Below, piece after piece: positions 51,147 through 60,800 of a stretch of 64,000 bases of DNA. Each line of letters starts with the position of its first letter. The stretch's first letter is position 1. The position numbers and the translations under genes were made by a program. This stretch comes from Candidatus Electrothrix rattekaaiensis (GTDB taxonomy: Bacteria; Desulfobacterota; Desulfobulbia; Desulfobulbales; Desulfobulbaceae), in contig JAVQMD010000001.1 in NCBI GenBank assembly GCA_032595675.1, positions 2,388,640 through 2,452,639 on the forward strand. Direction: 5' to 3'. Below the pieces are notes generated by a model that saw nothing but the letters and a program-made list of their open reading frames with translations, was not told the origin of the DNA and did not search any database.

Positions 51147-53849
51147 ATGACCAACAGATACATCAGCACACTTTCCGCTGTCCGCAGGAATGATATCAAC
51201 AGAGTCGGCGGAAAAGGCGCAAATCTGGGTGAACTTGCAGGAAAGGGTTTTCCGGTCCCTTCGGGGTTTGTGGTCTCGGCAGAGGCATACAGTATTTTTT
51301 TCGAATCTCTCCGTCTGCAAAAAATTCTGCTCTCTCTGAACAAAGCAGGGAAAAACGAGCTTTCGCGTGCCTGTGGCGTTATTCGCAACACCATCACCAA
51401 TGCGAGTTTCCCTGGAGAACTGGCTGAGTGTATCCTTGCGGCACATCAGCGACTGGTAGGAAACAGGATTGACGAAACGGTCTGTGCCGTTCGGAGCTCT
51501 GCAACAACAGAGGATCTTGCAGAAGCCAGCTTTGCCGGTCAGCATGCAACCTATTACTATGTTGAACGTGCCAACCTGTTGCGCATGATTCAATATTGCT
51601 GGGCTTCTCTTTGGAGCAAAGAGGCTGTCAGTTATCGAAACGCCTGTGGCATTGAACATTCAGTTGCCATGGCAGTCGTGATCCAAGAAATGGTTCGCTC
51701 AGATATTTCCGGAATTACCTTCACCGCCAACCCCGTCACCAGTGCAGATGAGATCGTGATCGAAGCATCTTGGGGCATGGGAGCAGCCATTGTCGACGGG
51801 CGAGTAACCCCGGACCGCTTCACTCTGGACCACGACACTTTGCAATTGCTTGACCAGAAAATTGCAGAAAAAAACGTTATGGTCCCCAACACGCTCCAGA
51901 CAGAAACATCCTCTCGTCTGACAGAAGTTCCGCTTGGGCTCCAGCAGCAGCAAACCCTCACCCAAGAACTTCTTGAAACCGTTGCCACGTGGGCTCTGAA
52001 AGCCGAAAAATACTTTGACGCTCCCCAGAATATGGAATGGGCTGTTTCTGACGGACACTTCTATATCCTTCAATCCCGTCCAATCTCTCACATAGGTTGC
52101 AGAAGCAAGCGATTGGAACCCAAGGGGAAATATGTCCTGTTCAAACCGGCAAGCAACAGCTCAACAAACTCAACAGAGCCTTTCACCCCCCTGACCGCCG
52201 ACCTATTTTCCCTAGCAGCCGCACCGCTGTTACGCTCCATCCACGGTCACTGTTATTTTAATCTCAAATATCTCTGCCCTCTTTTTCCCTTCCAACTTTC
52301 CGATCACGAACTGGCAGACCTTTTCACTGGCCACACTCCAGAAAGCTCCCTAAACTCCCTGCCGCACCGAAAGCTCTCTTGGCGCAGGCTTCCCTTTTCT
52401 CTTCTTTTCTGGCTCTACGGTTATTTCCTGTTCGGTGTTTTTTTTTCCCGATCCCAGAACGTTCCAGAAACCTTCTTGGAGCAATACAAAAAATTCTGCC
52501 AAAACATTGAAAAAAAGCCCCTCAACGATCCTGTTAACAGCATATTGCGACTCAGCCTGCTGCCAAAAATTTTTGATCCCGTTGGCAGTTTTCCTCTTTG
52601 GATCAATATTTCCTCAGTACGACACCTCTTCCCTTTTGTTCTCCTCAAGATACTGCTCGAATACTGGTTACCCGACCTGCACCCCGAAGCACTTTCCCTG
52701 CTCGGTGTGGAAAACGACCGTCTCTATCCCGAGGCCATAGATTCCGCAATCGCACAGCTCGCCTTTAAAGCCGGACAATTCCCCTCAATCCGAAATAAGT
52801 TCCTGGAACGCCCGTCTGACCAGGTACTCAAGGCCTTGCAAAAAGACCCGAACGCCCGCCCCTTTCTCCAGCTCTTTGCACACTTCATTGAACAACACGG
52901 TTACAGAGCGGCAAAAGAAATGGAACTGCAATCTGTCAGATGGGAAGAAAATCCGAATCATGTTATACAATTGATCCGTGATCGCCTGCTTGCCCATCCT
53001 GAGAACAAACCTGACAACAAACCTGAGAACAAACAAAGCGAAAAACTCTCTGCTGAAGAACGCAATCATTTAACCAGCAAGATCAAGCGACAACTGGAAA
53101 AATACCCCCTTGAACGTCCTTTTCGGCTGCGCTGGCATCTTCTTCTCTTTCTTTATAAAACAACCAAGCGATTTCTCAAGCTTGGAGAACGTTCCCGTTC
53201 ATACCATCTGATGGCAATGTCCGTTGTACGAAAAAAACTGCTTTGCCTTGAACAAGAATTTCTGACTCAAGGCGTTCTCAAATGCACAGGGGATATATTT
53301 TTTCTCCGACTCCAAGAGATCACGCAGATTCAGCAAGGCCTGCTGGGCTGGTCAGATATTGAGGATCGTATCCATCAGCGACGTCATGATCTCATCAGAG
53401 CGACGAGAAAAACACCTGCTAAGACCATCGGTATAGACCTGCCGGACAGCACTCGGAACACGTCCGGGTCGTCAGGAGCACCTCGGGTGATCCTTCCGGG
53501 CCAGAGTGCTTCACCGGGCAGTTATACCGGACGAGCCCGGGTCATCATAAACCCGAAACAGAGCTCGGAACTGCTTCCCGGAGAAATCTTAGTGGCACCC
53601 TATACCGATCCAAGCTGGACCCCGCTTTTCCTCACAGCCGGAGGTGCTGTTGTGGAAATCGGCAGCTATCTCTCCCATGCCGGGACAACTGCTCGGGAGT
53701 ATACCCTACCCTGTATAGTTGATGTTACCGAATGTATCAAATGTATACAAACCGGTGACTTCCTCTGGGTAGACGGGGAAAAGGGAGAGGTACACATTCT
53801 TGAAACCAAACAGCCATCGGCTGAGAAGAAAACCCCTGTCAAGGGCTGA
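51147..53849 (+). CDS. PEP-synthase-like / rifampicin phosphotransferase-like enzyme
   Basis: 900 residues. N-terminal ATP-grasp-like PEP/pyruvate-binding domain: GGKGANLGELAGKGFPVPSG, RSSATTEDLAEASFAGQHATY, VVIQEMVRSDISGITFTANP, EASWGMGAAIVDGRVTPD (residues about 12-310). A long helical middle (330-770) is unlike PpsA. The C-terminal swivelling domain carries the phosphohistidine loop GSYLSHAGTTAREYTLPCIV. The architecture (ATP-binding, middle, His domain, no TIM barrel) is that of rifampicin phosphotransferase-like dikinases; the acceptor is unknown. It overlaps mtaB tail-to-tail by 11 bases. Confidence 0.87.
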   Translation: MTNRYISTLSAVRRNDINRVGGKGANLGELAGKGFPVPSGFVVSAEAYSIFFESLRLQKILLSLNKAGKNELSRACGVIRNTITNASFPGELAECILAAHQRLVGNRIDETVCAVRSSATTEDLAEASFAGQHATYYYVERANLLRMIQYCWASLWSKEAVSYRNACGIEHSVAMAVVIQEMVRSDISGITFTANPVTSADEIVIEASWGMGAAIVDGRVTPDRFTLDHDTLQLLDQKIAEKNVMVPNTLQTETSSRLTEVPLGLQQQQTLTQELLETVATWALKAEKYFDAPQNMEWAVSDGHFYILQSRPISHIGCRSKRLEPKGKYVLFKPASNSSTNSTEPFTPLTADLFSLAAAPLLRSIHGHCYFNLKYLCPLFPFQLSDHELADLFTGHTPESSLNSLPHRKLSWRRLPFSLLFWLYGYFLFGVFFSRSQNVPETFLEQYKKFCQNIEKKPLNDPVNSILRLSLLPKIFDPVGSFPLWINISSVRHLFPFVLLKILLEYWLPDLHPEALSLLGVENDRLYPEAIDSAIAQLAFKAGQFPSIRNKFLERPSDQVLKALQKDPNARPFLQLFAHFIEQHGYRAAKEMELQSVRWEENPNHVIQLIRDRLLAHPENKPDNKPENKQSEKLSAEERNHLTSKIKRQLEKYPLERPFRLRWHLLLFLYKTTKRFLKLGERSRSYHLMAMSVVRKKLLCLEQEFLTQGVLKCTGDIFFLRLQEITQIQQGLLGWSDIEDRIHQRRHDLIRATRKTPAKTIGIDLPDSTRNTSGSSGAPRVILPGQSASPGSYTGRARVIINPKQSSELLPGEILVAPYTDPSWTPLFLTAGGAVVEIGSYLSHAGTTAREYTLPCIVDVTECIKCIQTGDFLWVDGEKGEVHILETKQPSAEKKTPVKG

Positions 53850-55221
53850 TAATTTCTCCGAGGACCGCCTCACCCCGCACCTCGACAAGCCGAACCGGCA
53901 CCACGGTTCCCGGCGAATTTCCCGGCGAACTTTCTACCCAACTTCCTCCTGAAGATGCAGCTCCTTTGCAACGAACAGGAATATGAACAGGGATACGGAC
54001 AGGAATATAGTTCTCTGAAAATCCTTTCAGCAGCCCAGCCCCTTCATCAACACCCTCAAGCAAGACCCTCTGCTCTGTCCCGCAATGCCGCTGATAAAAA
54101 GCCGCTTTTTTCTCTGCATCAAGCTCCCGCAACCGCGCGACCCGTGCATCTTTGACCGGACCGGGCACCTGATCGGCAAATTTCGCCGCAGCAGTTCCGG
54201 GGCGGAGGGAATAGGGAAAGATATGGAGATAGGTGATGGGCAATTGCGCAAGAAAGGAGAAACTGTTTTCCGCAGCCTGCTCATCCTCACCAGGAAAACC
54301 AGCCAAGATGTCGCAACCGATTGCCGCATGGGGCAAGGCCGTGTGAACCCGCTCAACCACCTCGGCAAAGGTCTCGGTTGTGTACTTGCGCCGCATTCGC
54401 GCTAACACCCCGTTATCCCCGCTCTGGAGGGGAATATGGAGATGCGGCATAAAATTGGCAAAGCCTGTCATGATATCCAGCAGACGGTCATTGACCTCGG
54501 TCGGCTCCACCGAACTGAGGCGAATCCGCAATGCCGGAAAACAACGGCATAAGGTTTCCAGCAAGGAGTAGATATCCTCTCCCTCAGCCAAATCCAGGCC
54601 GTACTTGCCCACATTAATACCAGTGACCACCAGTTCTCGATACCCTTCCTCAACAAAGACCTCGACCTGGGCAAGAACATCAGCCAGCGCAAGGCTCCGG
54701 CATCGTCCTCTGGTGTAAGGAACAATGCAGTAGGAACAGAAATTATTACAACCGTCCTGGACACGGAGATAGGCCCTGGTTCTGCCGCTGAAGCGTCGCA
54801 CCGGCAGGGGGCAGATCTCCTGAGCAGCTCCGACATCCTTGATCGGCGGGACCGGATCTTCTTCCAGTGCCACAGGGACCAGGAGATGCTTATCAACATT
54901 GCCGATGACGATCAATGAGCCGTCTGCAACAAGCTCGGGTAGCTCATCTCCGGTAAGCTGGGCATAGCAGCCGGTCACCAGCAAACGAGTGTCTGGATTG
55001 CTCCGCCTGAGCCTGCGGATCAACTGACGTGACTGCTGTCCTGCCCTGGCTGTTACCGCACAGGTGTTGACCACCAGGATGTCGGCTTGTTCGGGTGCGG
55101 AGACCAGTTCACAGCCCTGGTCCCTGAATTCAGAGATAAAGGAGGCAGACTCAAACTGGTTGACCTTGCACCCCAGCGTGGTGACAGCGACTTTTCGTTT
55201 TTTCACAGTATTCACATCCAT
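53839..55221 (-). CDS. mtaB: tRNA (N6-threonylcarbamoyladenosine(37)-C2)-methylthiotransferase MtaB
   Basis: 460 residues. Radical-SAM methylthiotransferase: N-terminal UPF0004 domain with VTTLGCKVNQFESA, VNTCAVTARA and VTGCYAQ (three cluster cysteines), the radical SAM motif CNNFCSYCIVPYTRGR, then LHIPLQSGDNGVL, GCDILAGFPGEDE and a C-terminal TRAM-like domain (VRLVEVRGEAVLGEI). Converts t6A37 to ms2t6A in tRNAs reading ANN codons. Spacer residues in the TRAM domain are Pro/Val repeats (VRIPVHIPVRC), slightly unusual. Confidence 0.94.
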   Translation of the reverse strand: MDVNTVKKRKVAVTTLGCKVNQFESASFISEFRDQGCELVSAPEQADILVVNTCAVTARAGQQSRQLIRRLRRSNPDTRLLVTGCYAQLTGDELPELVADGSLIVIGNVDKHLLVPVALEEDPVPPIKDVGAAQEICPLPVRRFSGRTRAYLRVQDGCNNFCSYCIVPYTRGRCRSLALADVLAQVEVFVEEGYRELVVTGINVGKYGLDLAEGEDIYSLLETLCRCFPALRIRLSSVEPTEVNDRLLDIMTGFANFMPHLHIPLQSGDNGVLARMRRKYTTETFAEVVERVHTALPHAAIGCDILAGFPGEDEQAAENSFSFLAQLPITYLHIFPYSLRPGTAAAKFADQVPGPVKDARVARLRELDAEKKAAFYQRHCGTEQRVLLEGVDEGAGLLKGFSENYIPVRIPVHIPVRCKGAASSGGSWVESSPGNSPGTVVPVRLVEVRGEAVLGEIISP

Positions 55222-55319
55222 TCTTCTTCATAGCGAAACTTTGGGGCCGATATCCTGCTGTCTGCGAGGTAACAGCAGAACACTCCTGATGACACTCCAG
55301 ATGAAACTCCTGATGAATA

Positions 55320-55345
55320 CCCCGCCCCTTGGGGCGGGGTTGTTT
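55320..55345 (+). terminator. Strong GC hairpin with T-rich tail
   Basis: CCCCGCCCC-TT-GGGGCGGGG followed by TTGTTTCTTC. It lies between mtaB (leftward) and hpt (rightward) and so does not end an obvious gene; it might attenuate a leader transcript for hpt. Confidence 0.5.
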
Positions 55346-55517
55346 CTTCACTCTTCTTCACTCCACAACAGCAAATACCATACCCAACAGCAGGAGACAA
55401 GCACTTGCTTTTGCCTGCTCTGCCGATTATCCTTGCATAATTTCTGCGTCCGTCGTCTGGGCAACGGATAATTATGCACGGCATGGCCATGCCTTCATTC
55501 ATGTATCGAGGTGAAAT

Positions 55518-56042
55518 GTGAAAATAAAAGAAACGCTTCTTCAGCGTCAGGAGATCGAGGAGCGGGTCAGCAGCCTGGGCCGACAGCTGACAAAAGACTA
55601 TGCCGGTAAAAAGCCGGTTGTGATCGGCATCCTTAACGGGGCCTTTATCTTTCTTGCTGATCTGGTCAGGGCCGTGGACCTGCCAGTGGAAGTGGATTTT
55701 ATCCGGGTGGCAAGCTATGGGCAGGCCACGGAGAGCAGCGGTGCCATCAATCTCAGCAAAGAACCAGAACTGGATTTGACTGGCAAGGATGTTCTCTTAG
55801 TTGAGGATATTGTGGACAGCGGGACCACTATGGCCTGGCTGCACGAGTATTTCACCACGCAGCATAAACCGAACTCCGTGAAAGTCTGCACCCTGATTGA
55901 CAAGAGCGAACGACGGGTTGTTGAGGTCCGGGTGGACTATGTCGGCTTTCAGATAGAAAAAGGATTTCTGGTCGGTTATGGCTTGGATTGTGCGCAAACT
56001 TATCGGAATTTACCGCAGATTTGCTCTTTGGTGGAGGAGTAA
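55518..56042 (+). CDS. hpt: Hypoxanthine phosphoribosyltransferase
   Basis: 174 residues from a GTG start with GAGGTGAAAT upstream. PRPP-binding motif VLLVEDIVDSGTTM, VVIGILNGAFIFLADL, FIRVASYG, and the C-terminal VGFQIEKGFLVGYGLD. Salvages hypoxanthine/guanine to IMP/GMP. Monocistronic; followed by relic and repeat DNA. Confidence 0.95.
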   Translation: MKIKETLLQRQEIEERVSSLGRQLTKDYAGKKPVVIGILNGAFIFLADLVRAVDLPVEVDFIRVASYGQATESSGAINLSKEPELDLTGKDVLLVEDIVDSGTTMAWLHEYFTTQHKPNSVKVCTLIDKSERRVVEVRVDYVGFQIEKGFLVGYGLDCAQTYRNLPQICSLVEE

Positions 56043-56062
56043 AACAGATCCCCGACAGTCAC

Positions 56063-56219
56063 GCTCAACGCCTTTCGACATCAGAGAATTAGGAGTCCAC
56101 GTAATGCAGGCTGAACGGTGGAGGAGATGAAGCGCAGGAAGAATACGATTCAGGCTGAGGCCGGGGATCGGTTGCGGATTTGCACTCTTGGCGGGGGTGG
56201 GTGGGGTACGAAGAAAAAA
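56063..56219 (+). repeat. Degenerate copy of the 57.2-57.8 kb relic
   Basis: 56063-56086 matches the CRISPR-like repeat (GCTCAACGCCTTTCG), and 56136-56210 is a nearly identical copy of 57741-57815 (AAGAATACGATTCAGGCTGA...). The intervening part is shortened relative to the 57-kb copy. Confidence 0.75.
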
Positions 56220-56337
56220 ATCCCCTTTTCCCGGCTCAACCGCAGGAAAACACTGAACAGCCCCTGTCTGGATCGGTATTTTGAGCAATGATGTCCGCAG
56301 TGCAGGCCCTTCTCCCGGCTTCTCTGTTTCCGCACCC

Positions 56338-56490
56338 TGAAAAATCATCCAGGGCCAGGGCAAACGCATTCAGCAGCCGGGAAAAATAACAGAGGAGCAG
56401 AGCAAAGTCATTCCGCGCCCGGAAAAATGACAAAGGAGCACGGAAAAATGACCGAGGAGCAGTGAAAAATCGCTCAGGAGCACTTCTCTG
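56338..56490 (+). repeat. Imperfect 21-bp tandem repeat
   Basis: Units beginning GGAAAAATGAC..GGAGCAC at 56421, 56442 and 56463, with diverged copies at 56338 and 56380 (42-bp steps). Sequence differs from the TA-island 21-bp unit. No gene supported here. Confidence 0.65.
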
Positions 56491-56550
56491 TCGTTTTTCC
56501 GGCCTGCGCAGTCCCTTTTCCGTCCATCTCTCCCATAACTCCAGCCAGGA

Positions 56551-56578
56551 GTAGGGGCGACCGGCCGGTCGCCCCTAC
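56551..56578. repeat. Perfect 28-bp palindrome
   Basis: GTAGGGGCGACCGG followed by its exact reverse complement, just beyond hicB; same outer arms as the element at 1651-1677. Could also act as a bidirectional terminator. Confidence 0.75.
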
Positions 56579-56584
56579 AGGTGC

Positions 56585-56917
56585 TCAATGTCGTGCGGCT
56601 TTTTTTAATGTATCTGTCGCCCATTGATTTATACTCTTTCCACGTACCTGAGCAGCGGTCGCCACTGCGGCATGAACCTCTGGCGGAACCCGTAGCATCA
56701 ATCTGCCGGAATATGGCTTTTGTGCTGGTCGGCCTGTTTCTTCGCTGATGGCAATATAATTGTCAACCGATTCATGAAACGCAACTTCAAGTTCATCCAC
56801 CGTTGTTCCGTGAAAACCGACAATATCCTGGATTCCTGCCAGATGTCCGACAAAAATCCGGTCTTCCTCATCATATTCAATCCGGGCTATATAGCCTCGG
56901 TATTTCATTATATTCAT
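56585..56917 (-). CDS. hicB: HicB-family antitoxin
   Basis: 110 residues: MKYRGYIARIEYDEEDRIFVGHLAGIQDIVGFHGTTVDELEVAFHESVDNYIA is the HicB partial RNase H fold, and the C-terminus RLMLRVPPEVHAAVATAAQVRGKSINQWATDTL is an Arc/ribbon-helix-helix DNA-binding domain. Neutralises HicA. Start at 56917 overlaps hicA by four bases; 56908 is an alternative. Confidence 0.93.
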   Translation of the reverse strand: MNIMKYRGYIARIEYDEEDRIFVGHLAGIQDIVGFHGTTVDELEVAFHESVDNYIAISEETGRPAQKPYSGRLMLRVPPEVHAAVATAAQVRGKSINQWATDTLKKAARH

Positions 56918-57168
56918 GGTGTGATTCCTGCTTTCTTCAAAAAATTGCGTGCATCCTTCACTCTGTATCTCAATGCCGCCTTATCAGGATGCGGACGATG
57001 AAAATCTGCCCGGACATCGTTCAACACAAAACTGACAGCGGAACCTGCCCGTTCCGTCCGAACTGCTCCGAGCGAAAGAAACAATGATTCGATTTTTCGC
57101 CATTCGATATTGCCGTTACACGGATCGGTAAAAATCAGCCCCAGTGTTTTGCGATTTTTGCTATTCAT
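56914..57168 (-). CDS. hicA: HicA-family mRNA interferase toxin
   Basis: 84 residues from the ATG at 57168: NSKNRKTLGLIFTDPCNGNIEWRKIESLFLSLGAV, GSAVSFVLNDVRADFHRPHPDKAALRYRVKDARNFLKKAGI. This is the larger HicA variant, where the RNA-binding fold carries the catalytic His in the DFHRPHP block. Cleaves mRNA; translationally coupled to hicB. Confidence 0.92.
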   Translation of the reverse strand: MNSKNRKTLGLIFTDPCNGNIEWRKIESLFLSLGAVRTERAGSAVSFVLNDVRADFHRPHPDKAALRYRVKDARNFLKKAGITP

Positions 57169-57248
57169 ATAATGAACTATATCATGGGGAGCTATGCATG
57201 CAAGCACAATGTGCTATCAAACATCCGGTGAAGGTATGGGCTAGACCT

Positions 57249-57350
57249 GTGCTCAACGCCTTTCGGCATCAAAGATGGGTTCGCGCAGCAATATCTTCGC
57301 CTATTGCCGCGATATCGAGTGCTCAACGCCTTTCGGCATCAAAGATGGGT
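57249..57350. repeat. Two 32-bp direct repeats with a 38-bp spacer (CRISPR-like)
   Basis: Identical repeats at 57249-57280 and 57319-57350, containing a small GCC-TTTC-GGC hairpin and reading, on the minus strand, ...GGCGTTGAGCAC at the end. The 38-bp spacer is unique in the window. A third, degenerate repeat is at 56063-56086. Repeat and spacer sizes fit CRISPR, but two copies are the minimum and no cas operon is present. Confidence 0.8.
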
Positions 57351-57355
57351 GCAGA

Positions 57356-57640
57356 TCAATAGGCAACCCGCACCCAGGCACGCTCCGGTATCTCCGCAGA
57401 AGGCACCTGCTGCGGGGCGAACAGGGAGGAGCGGGTGTTATGCATGCTGATGCGGTCAACACTGATGGTCAGACGGGTGATATCCTCGCGGACTTCATCT
57501 TCATCCTCTGCTGCAACAGGTATATACCAGCGAGCCGCTTCCGGTTCCTCAACCGCTTCCAGCCGGTCGGGCAGAAAACTGTTATCCCCGATAAAAGGTA
57601 GGCCGTAGGTACGAGCGGTCTCCCCGTACCCTGCCTTCAT
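57356..57640 (-). pseudogene. C-terminal fragment of an unidentified, possibly Cas5-like protein
   Basis: 94 residues: GYGETARTYGLPFIGDNSFL then PDRLEAV, ARWYIPVAAEDEDEVRED, RLTISVDRISMHNTRSSLFAPQ, IPERAWVRVAY. It ends six bases before the CRISPR-like repeat. The GLPFIGDNSFLPDRLE...ARWYIPV pattern reminds me of C-termini of some Cas5-group proteins, but I cannot confirm this. The 5' end coincides with the border of a duplicated segment, so the gene is probably truncated. Confidence 0.4.
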
Positions 57641-57828
57641 GCTTCAGAGGCTGAACGACGGGCTGACCGGTAGGAAGGATGGAGCGCAGGGGGAGAATAT
57701 TTTCATCCGTAAGGATGGCTGGTGCCTCAATATAGGCGGGAAGAATACGATTCAGGCTGAGGCCGGGGATCGGTTGCGGATGTGTACGCTTGGTGGGGGT
57801 GGGGTGAGGAGGAATGAAATCTTTTTGA
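57641..57828 (+). pseudogene. Relic segment, duplicated at 56.1 kb
   Basis: The plus strand reads GENIFIRKDGWCLNIGGKNT then IQAEAGDRLRMCTLGGGG, which looks like a beta-repeat fragment of a larger surface or tail protein but lacks a gene context. Positions 57741-57815 are repeated at 56136-56210. Confidence 0.35.
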
Positions 57829-60800
57829 TTATTGGGTATCTGTTTTCCCCTGTAGTACCACTATAACTTCTTCGGCATTTTTTCTAACATTTGGATTTTC
57901 ATCTTCCAGCAATGGCAGGCAGTGTTCAGCCATTTGTTCGTTGCCCAGCTCACCAAGGGCGGTCAAGGCGGCTTGTCTGACACCTGGAATTTCATCTTTG
58001 AGCAATGGCAGGCAGTGTTCAGCCATTTGTTTATTGCCCAGCACGCCAATGACGGCCAATGCGACTCTCCTGACATTCGAATAGTTATCTTTCAGCAATG
58101 GCAGGCAATGTTCAGCCGTTTGTTCGTTGCCCAACTCACCAAGGGCGGTCAATGCAGCTCTCCTGACATTCCAATATTTATCTTTCAGCAATGGCAGATA
58201 ATGTTCAGCCGTTTGTTCGTTGCCCAACTCACCAAGGGCGGTCAATGCGGCTTGTTTGACATTCGGATGTTTATCTTTCAGCAATGGCAGGCAGTGTTCA
58301 GCCGTTTGTTCGTTACCCAGCTTACCAAGGATGGACAATGCGGCTTGTCTGACATTCGAACTTTCATCTTGCAGCAAGGGCAGGCAGTGTCCAACCGTCT
58401 GTTCGTTGCCCAGCTTACCAAGGGCTGACAATGCGGCTTGTCTGACATTCGGTTTTTCATCTTTCAACAAGGGTAAACATTTCTCCATATCTTCGTTACC
58501 AAGTACACACAGAGTATGCAAAGCATGCAAAGCAGCCTGCCTGATATTCGAAATTTCATCTTTCAACAAAGGCAGGCAGTGTTCAGCCATATGCTCGTTA
58601 CCCAGCTTACCAAGGGCTGACAATGCGGCTTGTCTGACATTCGGACTTTCATCTTGCAGCAAGGGCAGGCAGTGTTTAGCCATATGTTCGTTACCCAGCT
58701 TACCAAGGGCAGACAATGCGGCTTGTCTGACATTCGGACTTTCATCTTTCAGCAAGGACAGGCATTTTTCTGCCATATCCTCGTTGCCAAGTACACACAG
58801 AGCATTCAAAGCAGCCTGCCTGACATTCGGACTTTCATCTTGCAGAAAAGGAAGGCATTTTCCCGCCATATCTTTATTGCCCAATGCACGCAGGGCGTTC
58901 AAAGCAGTTAGTCTGACATTCACCTTTTTATGTTTCAGCAAAGGGAGGCATTTTTCTGCCATATCCTCGTTGCCTAATATACGTAGGACGTTCAACGCAT
59001 TTCGTCTGATATTCGGATCTTTATGCTTTAGCCTGGAAAGGCATTTAGTTGCCAAATTTTCATCACCCAAGACACGCAAAGCATCCAAAGCAGTTCGTCT
59101 GACATTCGGATTTTCATCTTGCAGCAGTGGGAGGCATTCCTCTGCCAGATTTTCATCACCCAAGACACGCAAGGTATCCAAAGCAGTTCGCCTGACATTC
59201 GGACTTTCATCTTGCAGCAGAGGAAGGCATTTCTTCGCCATATCTTCGTTGCCCAGTTCACCCAAGAAATTCAATGCAGTTACTTTATTTTTTGGATTTT
59301 CTCCTTTCAATTCGTCTAATATTTTTTGAAGTTGTACATAATCCTTTAATGTGGAACAAATCTCCTCTTCAAGTCTGACAACGTCACTTTCAAAAACTAA
59401 CTGAATAAGTTCAGTTAGTTTCCCAGATCCATCAGTTAATGAGAAGTTAATTCCATCAGTTAATATCTGGATTTTTCCAATATCCAGATGTTCCAAAATT
59501 TCTTGTGCATCCTTACGCACCCATCCTGTATCGTCCAGAGCTGAAAAGACCGCATACAACGCATCAAAATTATCAAACTCCGCTAACACCCTTAATGCAG
59601 ATCTTTTTACAACGTGTTTGCGTTTTTTTGACTGCAATATTTTCGTCAGATAAGGAATCGTAGCCTCACCTATTGTAACCAATTTGGCAACAGTAACTCT
59701 TCTGGCCTCCACACTGCGAGACTCAAGAAAACCAATCAGCCTTTTAAGGATAAAATCAAGCGTTTCCTTAATGATTTCAGCTTCCACAGGTATATGCGCA
59801 AAACAGTCCTCAGCAAGAAAAGGATCTGTTTCTGCAATCTTCTTCAGCAGGGCATTCGGTTCTGTAATACCCGCCAAGGTATATATCACCTCATCCCAAG
59901 GCTGTCCTTTTCGTTGGTGGCGTGCGAATCCCGGTTTTTTGATAATGTTTTCAGGAAAGTTGTCTAACCGCTGAAAGAGGTATTCCGCTGCAAAGTATTC
60001 AAGAAGCAACTGATGCGTGAACTGGACAAACCGTTCTTCTTTGGCAAACTGAACCAAACTCGCCCCTCGGCTCAGTTCCCAGAGTGCTGCTGAAGAGATA
60101 TTTTTCGGAATCTGTTTTTCCGCCCAGGCAAGATGGACACTGGTGGCAGAGCGACGTTTCTGCATGGCAAAGGCCAGTGTGCTTAAACTCGCATTAAGCT
60201 CTTCCGCACTCAATCCACGGGTCAGTCCACAAAGTTTCTCACGTTTATATAAATAGTGTACAAACTCCTGAAACAGAAGTCCTCGACTGCCGGGCAGTCG
60301 TTCATGATTTTCTCCGTACACATAACAGATCATGAACAGAAAATAGGGATTATCCGCCAGATGGATCAAATCACGCGGAGAGCGTTTCTCCGGCTCCAAA
60401 GGCCCAAGCTGAGGCAGCAGCCGTTGTGCCGATTCTGTGCCGAGATAGGCATTCAAAAACAACTTAATCCGTTCATTATCAAACGGTTCAATCTGCACTT
60501 CAGGAATAGAAAGCCGCTTATTATTCTGATAATGCTTTTGGCGACAGCTAATAATCACCGACACCTTGGGATGATCAAGCAGCCATTGCTCCAGCAGTTT
60601 GATTCTCGGTATGTAGGTCTGTGCAGAAACTTCATTGAGGCCGTCCAGCAATAACAACAGGCGATTGATATGAATAGGCTGCAATCCGTTCGTTTCAAGA
60701 ATATCGTGAATCAGAGCAGGAATATTATTTTTTTCCTCCGGCCATCGGGACAGGCTGAAAAATAGAGGAATAGGTGCATCAGGATTTTGCTTTGCCAGCT

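Noticed and set aside
55271..55315. Triplet of ACTCCTGATGA-like words before the hairpin at 55320
   Set aside because: Only three short imperfect copies; too little to call a functional repeat or operator.
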